Shown: positions 5,203 to 10,301 of the stretch, in pieces | How the letters are laid out: each line of letters starts with the position of its first letter | How positions within the stretch are numbered: position 1 is the stretch's first letter | Origin: CALKCV01 sp964609515 | GTDB lineage: Bacteria > Cyanobacteriota > Cyanobacteriia > Cyanobacteriales > Microcoleaceae | Direction of reading: 5' to 3' | Assembly: GCA_964609515.1 (NCBI GenBank) | Contig: CAZSTZ010000246.1 | Span: 1-10,301, forward strand | Length of the DNA stretch: 10,301 bases | The notes under the pieces: generated by a model | Databases searched by the model: none | The model's input: the letters and a program-made list of their open reading frames with translations, nothing else | Told to the model about the DNA's origin: nothing | Program-made: the position numbers and the translations under genes

Positions 5203-6060
5203 TTAGCTCGTTTTTCCACCGCCTCGCAATGACACAGAAGGATTTTTTTCATTGTTTTTACAATCAGCAACAATTCTGTCTAAATACCAGTTAATTAAGG
5301 GGGCTAATACACTGTGGAAACGGGCGATTAATGTCATTTCTAAACCGGGGGCGATCGCTACCTTTTTACTCCTAATTCCCCTTACTATTTCCCTCGCCAC
5401 TTCTTCGGCAGTCCACATTTTTGCTTGACCGGTAATTGCTTTTGTCTCTGGGGGTTTGGTCTTGTTTTCTTCTACTAATTGAGGGGTATCCGTATCTGGC
5501 GGATAAACTACGGAAACCGTAATTCCCGACTCTTTTAATTCCCCTCGGAGAGATTCCGCCAAACCGCGAATGGCAAATTTACTCGGGCAATAGGGAGTGT
5601 AACCGTAAATGCCGATTAAACCGGCCCCAGAAGAGATTAAAACTATCTGACCTTTTTGTTGTTTTTCCATAAAAGGTAAGACAGTTTTAATACTATAAAG
5701 ACTGCCAAAATAATTAACCGCCATCGTTTTTTCAAACACTTCTAAAGGCAATTCTCGAAAGTAACCGGGGCGGGCGATACCGGCGGAAGCAATTAATAAA
5801 TCTGGGGGGCCGAGAAGAGCGATCGCTTCTTTAATTGCCCCCTCTATTTCCCCGTAATTACTAACGTCGGCAGTTACGGCAAACACCTGTTGTTCCGGTT
5901 TGCTTTTAGGAGAAATAGAAACTGCTTCTATCTCGCTTTTAGCAGTTTCTAACTTAAGTTTATCTCGGGCAATAATTGAGATATTCACCCCCTCGGCAGC
6001 TAATAATTTAGCCGTTGCCTTACCGATACCGCTAGAACCGCCAGTTATAATTGCGTGCAT
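5203..6060 (-). CDS. 3-ketodihydrosphingosine reductase-like SDR
   Basis: 285-aa classical short-chain dehydrogenase: nucleotide-binding TGGSSGIG (6-13), ASAG (91-94, usually NNAG/NSAG), N116, catalytic S143/S144, Y157 and K161 in YCPSK. The stretch YPPDTDTP...EENKTKPPET (186-206) is nearly the signature of eukaryotic 3-ketodihydrosphingosine reductase (KDSR/FVT1), which reduces the 3-keto sphingoid base with NADPH. The C-terminal FHSVLAPLINWYLDRIV is hydrophobic and could contact the membrane, as in KDSR. Last gene of the three-gene minus-strand block with an alpha-oxoamine synthase, which would make exactly such a ketone. No Shine-Dalgarno is visible; an AATTAAT tandem precedes the start. 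The final residues (SLRGGGKTS) are encoded by an interspersed repeat. KDSR-type activity is inferred. Confidence 0.8.
   Translation of the reverse strand: MHAIITGGSSGIGKATAKLLAAEGVNISIIARDKLKLETAKSEIEAVSISPKSKPEQQVFAVTADVSNYGEIEGAIKEAIALLGPPDLLIASAGIARPGYFRELPLEVFEKTMAVNYFGSLYSIKTVLPFMEKQQKGQIVLISSGAGLIGIYGYTPYCPSKFAIRGLAESLRGELKESGITVSVVYPPDTDTPQLVEENKTKPPETKAITGQAKMWTAEEVAREIVRGIRSKKVAIAPGLEMTLIARFHSVLAPLINWYLDRIVADCKNNEKNPSVSLRGGGKTS
5211..5234. repeat. Interspersed repeat overlapping the reductase C-terminus
   Basis: Reverse complement reads TGTCATTGCGAGG then CGGTGGAAAAA, matching the left end of the repeat at 1584-1610. It codes the last nine or so residues of the reductase. It is read in a different frame from the one at 1576. 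Confidence 0.65.
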
Positions 6061-6072
6061 TTTGTAATTAAC

Positions 6073-6100
6073 AATTAATAATTAATAATTAATAATTATA
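6073..6100. repeat. AATTAAT heptad tandem
   Basis: Three perfect AATTAAT copies (6073-6093) plus a partial fourth, directly upstream of the reductase start codon on the minus strand. This AT-rich heptad takes the place where a Shine-Dalgarno or promoter would lie. Confidence 0.7.
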
Positions 6101-6227
6101 TAGCAATCCGTTTAGGGGTTACGATAAGGATTGCGTTCCAGAAACCGGGTTTCTTTAAGAAACCCGGTTTCTCATATTTTAAGAAACCCGGTTTCTCATA
6201 TATCGCGCAGGAGCTAAGATTGCTATA
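6099..6227. mobile_element. MITE-like element between radical SAM and reductase genes
   Basis: Perfect 10-bp terminal inverted repeats TATAGCAATC (6099-6108) and GATTGCTATA (6218-6227) enclose 109 bases without coding capacity. The outermost TA on both sides could be a target duplication, as made by IS630/Tc1-type transposases. Inside are a GCAATCC/GGATTGC stem (6103-6109, 6128-6134), an AGAAACCGGGTTTCT palindrome (6140-6154), and two perfect tandem copies of a 24-base unit (6154-6177, 6178-6201), each holding AGAAACCCGGTTTCT. A mobile origin is inferred from form. Confidence 0.5.
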
Positions 6228-6245
6228 AACGAGACACCGACTCTA

Positions 6246-7823
6246 CTAAGCAGCAGACTTTTCTACATCTGCTTCCTGTAATTTAGCAGCCTCTTTAGCC
6301 GCCAAAAACTCAGCCAACTGGGACTCAATTTGTTCTTTAACTACTTGGCGATATTCCCTAAAATGCTCCATATAAGCACAAACCGATAAATAGCGATCGA
6401 AAATATCGGGACGATGCCAAATAATTTTAAACAAATTAAGCCAAAACTTCCAGCGACTTTTGCAGACAACACCTTGATTCCAGAAGATAATCGCCATCGC
6501 CCGAACAGTCACCCAAGTTAGCTTAGTATTCACCTGTTTTTTAGGATTTCCTAACTTAATCAAATGGCGATAAGTACGGTCTAAAAAGACATCCGGTTCG
6601 TATAGCTGCCAGAAAGCATCGATATATTCCCGGACGATATCCTCTACCGGGCGAGTGGGGATAAAATTAATCAAAGTAGTTTGATTAATACCAGCTTTAG
6701 AATCTATCAAACGTCCTTCCTTTTCCAAGCGATGCCAAAGGGCAGTATTAGGAAGTGCCTGCAACATACTAAACATAGCGATAGGAATAGTGCTTTCTTC
6801 GACAAAGCGAACGATGCGATCGCCCGCCCCCGGTTTTTCCCCATCAAAACCGATAATAAAACCGGACATTACCCGCAGTCCAGAACGGATAATTTTATCG
6901 ACAGATTCTGTCAGGGAATCTCGGGTATTTTGATATTTTTTAGTCAGAGATAAACTGGCTTCGTCGGGAGTTTCCAAACCCAAAAATACTGCGGTAAAAT
7001 TGCAAGCAACCATCAAATCCATTAACTCTTGGTCTTGGGCTAAATCTACGGAAGCTTCTGTACTTAAGCGGAAAGGATAACCCCGTTTTTCTTGCCAAGG
7101 TTTTAACTCTTTTAACAACAATTTAACATTACGTTTGTTGCCGATAAAATTATCATCCACGAAAAAGATATTGCCGCGATAACCAAGGTCAAAAAGATAC
7201 TCTAATTCTGTTAACAATTGAGCGGGAGTTTTCGTCCGAGGTTTGCGTCCGTAGAGGACAATAATATCGCAAAATTCGCACTGAAACGGACAGCCACGGG
7301 AGAACTGAATCGCCTGAGAATCGTAGGCATCCATTTCTAACAGTTCAAACCGAGGAATTGGCGTTGTGGTAACATCTGGCTTTTCGCCGTTGGCGGTAAA
7401 AACGCCATGAGTTTCGCCCCTTTCGAGGGCTTCAACAAACATTGGCAGGGTTATTTCTCCTTCATCTAAAATTAGATAATCTGCCCCCGTGGCTTTGGCT
7501 TCTTCGGGAGAGGTACTCGGATAAGGACCGCCAACAGCGACTTTTTTACCGCGTTTTTTTGCTTCTTGAATGCGATTGAAAAAATCGGTTTTTTGTACTA
7601 TCATTGCCGAGACAATAACTAAATCTGCCCAGTCCCATTGTTCCTCGGTTATTTCCCTAAGATTGCAATCTACAAGTTGATATTCCCATTCTTGAGGTAA
7701 AATCGCGGCTACGGTGATTAAGCCTAAAGGTGGAATGAGAACTTTTTTGTTGATGAGGGCGAGAGTTTTTTCTAGAGACCAAAAGCTCTTCGGAAAGATG
7801 GGAGAGATAAGTAAAACGTGCAT
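6246..7823 (-). CDS. Cobalamin-binding radical SAM protein
   Basis: 525 aa. The N-terminal B12-binding-type Rossmann region (about 1-150) has MHVLLISPIFPKSFWS, VSAMIVQK and VAVGGPYPS. No DxHxxG is seen, so cobalamin would bind base-off without the histidine. The radical SAM motif is GCPFQCEFC (C178, C182, C185) in QFSRGCPFQCEFCDIIVLYG, followed by VDDNFIGNKR and GLETPDE strands of the barrel. The C-terminal part (about 380-510) matches the DUF4070 type region. The family includes HpnP (hopanoid C-2 methylase) and uncharacterised paralogues; many cyanobacteria have several. Middle gene of the lipid-like block, 84 bases after the synthase. It could methylate or otherwise modify the acyl chain; substrate unknown. 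The start has a weak AGGGA site. Confidence 0.85.
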   Translation of the reverse strand: MHVLLISPIFPKSFWSLEKTLALINKKVLIPPLGLITVAAILPQEWEYQLVDCNLREITEEQWDWADLVIVSAMIVQKTDFFNRIQEAKKRGKKVAVGGPYPSTSPEEAKATGADYLILDEGEITLPMFVEALERGETHGVFTANGEKPDVTTTPIPRFELLEMDAYDSQAIQFSRGCPFQCEFCDIIVLYGRKPRTKTPAQLLTELEYLFDLGYRGNIFFVDDNFIGNKRNVKLLLKELKPWQEKRGYPFRLSTEASVDLAQDQELMDLMVACNFTAVFLGLETPDEASLSLTKKYQNTRDSLTESVDKIIRSGLRVMSGFIIGFDGEKPGAGDRIVRFVEESTIPIAMFSMLQALPNTALWHRLEKEGRLIDSKAGINQTTLINFIPTRPVEDIVREYIDAFWQLYEPDVFLDRTYRHLIKLGNPKKQVNTKLTWVTVRAMAIIFWNQGVVCKSRWKFWLNLFKIIWHRPDIFDRYLSVCAYMEHFREYRQVVKEQIESQLAEFLAAKEAAKLQEADVEKSAA

Positions 7824-7873
7824 TAATGGATATCCCTAAAGATAGTGTTTTTTGACTTTGCTTTAATGCTACC

Positions 7874-7900
7874 GTAGGACAGGCATCTTGCCTGTCCTGC
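7874..7900. repeat. GGACAGGCA/TGCCTGTCC hairpin repeat
   Basis: Perfect 9-bp stem (7877-7885 and 7889-7897) with a TCT loop, in the 84-base gap between the synthase and radical SAM genes. No T-run follows on the minus strand, so it is not a standard terminator. It may stabilise or separate parts of the transcript. Same family as 828-858 and 4440-4459. Confidence 0.7.
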
Positions 7901-7907
7901 GAAAATT

Positions 7908-9554
7908 TTAAAGTTTGCTCAATTCTTCAGCGACAGTATCCACCGCCAAATTAATTTGCTCTTCCGTGTGATTGCAAGTGATAAAGAAGCGCAAGCGGGC
8001 CGCATTTTGAGGTACGGAAGGATAAAACATAAAAGGAACGTTAATTCCTCGCTGGAACAAATTGTGTGACAATCGTACTGACTTCATAGACTCTCCCACA
8101 ATCAGAGGAATGACGGGAGAATCTTTGCTGGGACCGGTATTGAGACCCCGATCGCCCGCTAACTGCAAAAATAACCGCGATCGCTCTTGCAACTCGGCCA
8201 CCCGTTCCGGTTCGGCCTTGAGGACTCGAAGGGCTGCCAAGGCCGAGGCCGCATCCGGTGGGGAGATGCCCACGCTATAAACAAACCCGGGGGCCGTGTA
8301 TTTGAGATATTCCACCAGGGCCCCGCTGCCGCCGATGTAACCGCCGCAACTGGCAAAAGATTTGCTCAAAGTCCCCATCCACAGCTCCACTTCCATCGGA
8401 TCGATGCCGAAATATTCGCTAATGCCGCGACCGGTTTTGCCCGCAGTACCCATAGAATGGGCTTCGTCAACTAACAAAAAGGCTTTGTGGCGCTTCTTTA
8501 CTTCGATAAACTGGGGCAAGTTGGGAATGTCTCCATCGGTACTGTACACTCCCTCGATGGCGATGAGGACTTTTTGGTAGCGGTGGCGGCGATCGCTCAA
8601 AATACGATCTAAACTCTCCCAGTCGTTATGAGGAAAAGCAATAACCGTCGCCCCAGATAACAAGCAACCGTGAAAAATACTATTATGACTGAGGGCATCG
8701 TGTAAAATCAGGTCGTTTTGTCCGAACAGATGGCTAATGGTCGTAACGTTAGTGGCATGACCGCCCACAAAAACGATGCTATCTTCTACGCCAATAAAAT
8801 CTGCAATTTCTATTTCTAATTCTCGATGTAAAGGCTTTTCTCCAGAGAGGAGGCGACTTGCTGAAACGGAGGTTCCGTAAAGGTCGATCGCATTTTTAGC
8901 TGCTAGAGAAACGGCTGCATCGCCGCACATTCCCAGATAATTGTAAGTGGCAAAATTTAGCAGTTCTCTGCCTGCAATGGAAGTTGTATTATTATTGATT
9001 CTTTCCTGGGGAATAAAAAACGGATTATCGATGCCGAGTTCTCTAATTCCCTCTAATTGTATTTGCAATTGGCGATATTTCGGGAAGAGTTCTAAGCGGT
9101 AATATTCCTGGTTAATTTCCTCATTTTCTGGTTTTTCTTCCTTTTCTTCTGGGCTAAAATGTCCGTTACTTTTGGCTTTAATCGAGTCAAAAATTTCCTC
9201 ATTTTTTTTGATAAGTTCTGGAGTATTTTCTTCTATCAAATATTTAGCCAAAGCCGAAATATTGGGATAATCCCACAGCAAAGTCGGGGGCATTCTGCGG
9301 TTGATAAAGTTTTCTAACTCTCCAGAAAGATTAACAGCTTCAATAGAATTGAGACCGTAATCGATAAAATCTTTATGAATATCTATATCGTCGGTTTTTA
9401 CTTCTAAGCGTTCTGCCAGCTTAACAACTAACCACGATTCAATATTTTTTCTTGTTTGAGATGATTCTAAACTGATGATGGCGGGTTCTGGAACCTTGGC
9501 ATGGCCTCCAGTTTCAGTGTTTTTGCCATTCCAGACCTGATTTAACCGTTTCAT
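7908..9554 (-). CDS. ACP-fused alpha-oxoamine synthase
   Basis: 548 aa. Residues about 35-107 are an acyl/peptidyl carrier domain with the phosphopantetheine serine in DYGLNS (S70). A charged linker (about 110-150, EKEEKPENEE) follows, then a PLP-dependent alpha-oxoamine synthase (about 160-548). Its landmarks are NFATYNYLGM, ASRLLSGEKPLHRELE, LSHNSI (H290, PLP-stacking), LVDEAHS (D363, H366) and GTLSKSFASCGGYIGG with PLP lysine K398. These enzymes condense an acyl thioester with an amino acid, losing CO2, to give an alpha-amino ketone (serine palmitoyltransferase, AONS, KBL). Carrier-AOS fusions are known in PigH and in saxitoxin SxtA. The fusion suggests a carrier-bound acyl donor. GGAG lies 7 bases before the ATG. 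The KDSR-like neighbour supports a sphingoid-type product, but the amino acid cannot be read from sequence. Confidence 0.88.
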   Translation of the reverse strand: MKRLNQVWNGKNTETGGHAKVPEPAIISLESSQTRKNIESWLVVKLAERLEVKTDDIDIHKDFIDYGLNSIEAVNLSGELENFINRRMPPTLLWDYPNISALAKYLIEENTPELIKKNEEIFDSIKAKSNGHFSPEEKEEKPENEEINQEYYRLELFPKYRQLQIQLEGIRELGIDNPFFIPQERINNNTTSIAGRELLNFATYNYLGMCGDAAVSLAAKNAIDLYGTSVSASRLLSGEKPLHRELEIEIADFIGVEDSIVFVGGHATNVTTISHLFGQNDLILHDALSHNSIFHGCLLSGATVIAFPHNDWESLDRILSDRRHRYQKVLIAIEGVYSTDGDIPNLPQFIEVKKRHKAFLLVDEAHSMGTAGKTGRGISEYFGIDPMEVELWMGTLSKSFASCGGYIGGSGALVEYLKYTAPGFVYSVGISPPDAASALAALRVLKAEPERVAELQERSRLFLQLAGDRGLNTGPSKDSPVIPLIVGESMKSVRLSHNLFQRGINVPFMFYPSVPQNAARLRFFITCNHTEEQINLAVDTVAEELSKL

Positions 9555-9855
9555 AGCTTACTCCACAGGCGAGACGCCCGTTCTACTACACCACACATTA
9601 AGTTGGCCACCCGTTGGGGCGGCGTCATGGTGGATATTTTGCCACGAAATTTCTTAAATTTGGGAATGGGGAATGGGATCCCCCCCCCGCCCCCCTTAAA
9701 AAGGGGGGAGCCAGAGGAATAAATTTTAGTTTTTCAGGGGAATGGGGAATGGGGCATTTTCTGTTATTGTTGGCTTGAGCTGCGCCTCATCCTGCCTAAG
9801 GCTACCGCTGCTATTGTTCGCCATTATCCTCCACCAAGAATCAAAGACTTTAAAT
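9555..9855. other. 301-base spacer with palindromes and heptads
   Basis: No supported gene. Holds an ACAGGCG..CGCCCGT variant repeat (9565-9590), GGGAATG-type heptads (about 9660-9676 and 9736-9755), a G/C-run hairpin (9690-9708) and a short minus-strand ORF (9726-9824, 32 codons) starting MANNSSGS. The GGAGGA before that ATG is only two bases away, and its end runs into repeats, so it is at best a gene relic. Confidence 0.55.
9690..9708. repeat. CCCCCCTT-AAA-AAGGGGGG hairpin
   Basis: Perfect 8-bp stem with a three-base loop; preceded by a run of eight C. A common cyanobacterial interspersed hairpin. It could stop or slow transcription entering from either side. Confidence 0.75.
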
Positions 9856-10095
9856 TTAATCCTCTTCGTATTCTCGATTAATTTTAGCTTTAATTCTTTC
9901 AAAAACTATTTCTCCATCTGTTACTTGACCTCTAGCAATTTGTTGAGTACCTACATCAATTTTTTGACGTAATTCTTCACAAGCTTTAATATCTTCTTCT
10001 GTTAGTTCGGGGAAATCGTCTAAAATTTCTGCAAAAGACATTCCGGGTGCTAACCACCCTAAAACGTCAGCTTTTAAGCGATAAACTGTTGACAT
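9856..10095 (-). CDS. Chimeric small antitoxin: DUF433-like plus ParD-like tail
   Basis: 79 aa. Residues about 10-38 (DVLGWLAPGMSFAEILDDFPELTEEDI) are the HTH-like half of DUF433. The stretch starting at V11 aligns without gaps to residues 30-58 of the DUF433 protein at 958-1188, with 11 of 29 identities by eye. The first half of DUF433 (GkP.IrGTRI) is absent. Residues about 42-75 (LRQKIDVGTQQIARGQVTDGEIVFERIKAKI) resemble the toxin-binding C-terminus of ParD-type antitoxins in cyanobacteria. The result looks like a new pairing of DNA-binding and toxin-binding parts. No ParE or DUF5615 toxin gene follows on the minus strand, so it is an orphan. Start ATG 10095; the Shine-Dalgarno is weak (AGGTAA). 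Confidence 0.65.
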   Translation of the reverse strand: MSTVYRLKADVLGWLAPGMSFAEILDDFPELTEEDIKACEELRQKIDVGTQQIARGQVTDGEIVFERIKAKINREYEED

Positions 10096-10116
10096 TATTT
10101 TTACCTAATTTTGATG

Positions 10117-10283
10117 TTGAGTAAGAAACCCGGTTTTTCAAAGAATACCTTCGCCAAAATGAAAAATTCCTTATGTAGGTTGGGTGTAGCGCAGCGAAAC
10201 CCAACAAAATCGTTGGGTTCCACTACCGTTCCACCCAACCTACAAGAAAATGGCGAAGGTATTGATTAAGAAACCCGGTTTTT
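10117..10283. repeat. Nested inverted repeat flanked by direct repeats
   Basis: Direct repeats of 22 bases (10117-10138 and 10262-10283, one mismatch, each holding AAGAAACCCGGTTTTT) bracket inverted arms AATACCTTCGCCA (10144-10156) / TGGCGAAGGTATT (10251-10263). Inside are GTAGGTTGGGTG (10175-10186) / CACCCAACCTAC (10232-10243) and ACCCAAC (10199-10205) / GTTGGGT (10212-10218). All arms are perfect. The last direct repeat continues into GCC-AACCGGGTTTC at the window edge. The form suggests one element nested inside another. Confidence 0.8.
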
Positions 10284-10301
10284 TGCCAACCGGGTTTCAC
10301 C

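Noticed and set aside
6140..6201. Repeated AGAAACCCGGTTTCT units considered as a CRISPR array
   Set aside because: The 24-base units are directly adjacent with no unique spacers, and the palindrome is a dispersed family also found at 10117-10283.
6246..7823. Assigning the radical SAM protein as HpnP
   Set aside because: The layout fits, but cyanobacteria have several related paralogues and no hopanoid gene is present in the window, so the symbol was left blank.
8062..8580. Several overlapping ORFs on both strands within the synthase
   Set aside because: They arise from the GC-rich patch, where stop codons are rare in all frames; the synthase frame carries all the family motifs.
9726..9824. 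32-codon minus-strand ORF after the antitoxin, considered as a toxin
   Set aside because: Too short, no toxin motif, GGAGGA only two bases from the ATG, and it ends in dispersed repeats. Possibly a relic, not called as a gene.
9742..9972. 76-codon plus-strand ORF with hydrophobic stretches
   Set aside because: Antisense to the end of the chimeric antitoxin, begins in a heptad repeat, and its hydrophobicity follows from AT-rich antisense sequence.

Overview
The window looks like accessory chromosome of a filamentous cyanobacterium. HIP1 octamers (GCGATCGC) occur about ten times. The spacers carry interspersed palindromes typical of that group: GTAGG(A)ACAGGC..GCCTGT, AGAAACCCGGTTTCT, GTAGGTTGGGTG..CACCCAACCTAC, GGTGCGC..GCGCACC, and short heptad tandems. 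An Oscillatoriales-type genome (Microcoleus/Oscillatoria-like) fits, but genus cannot be fixed from the sequence alone.

Left part (1-3221): three toxin-antitoxin type modules. hicA-hicB (216-664, +) and a DUF433/DUF5615 pair (958-1572, +) lie downstream of two diverged copies of one upstream segment (1-66 and 845-944). An unrecognised 157-aa gene lies on the minus strand (1751-2224). A PIN-domain toxin with its small antitoxin (3221-2572, -) runs toward two terminator-like hairpins created by a 106-bp tandem duplication.

Middle (3222-5202): a compact STAND/NACHT-like ATPase without visible effector or sensor domains (3287-4366, +), a DUF2283 small protein (4647-4880, +) and repeat-filled spacers. 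One spacer holds a decayed 3' end of a second KDSR-like reductase gene (4510-4608, -).

Right part (5203-9554, all -): the most interesting block. Three genes in transcription order are an acyl-carrier domain fused to an alpha-oxoamine synthase, a cobalamin-binding radical SAM protein, and a short-chain reductase with 3-ketodihydrosphingosine-reductase motifs. Synthase plus reductase is the chemical logic of sphingoid-base formation: decarboxylative condensation of an acyl thioester with an amino acid, then ketone reduction. The radical SAM enzyme would modify the product or its chain. This assignment is inferred, not shown. All spacers in this block carry palindromic repeats, and the synthase gene has a sharply GC-richer patch.

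Far right (9555-10301): an orphan short antitoxin (9856-10095, -) that appears to fuse a DUF433-like helix-turn-helix segment to a ParD-like tail, then a nested inverted repeat flanked by direct repeats.
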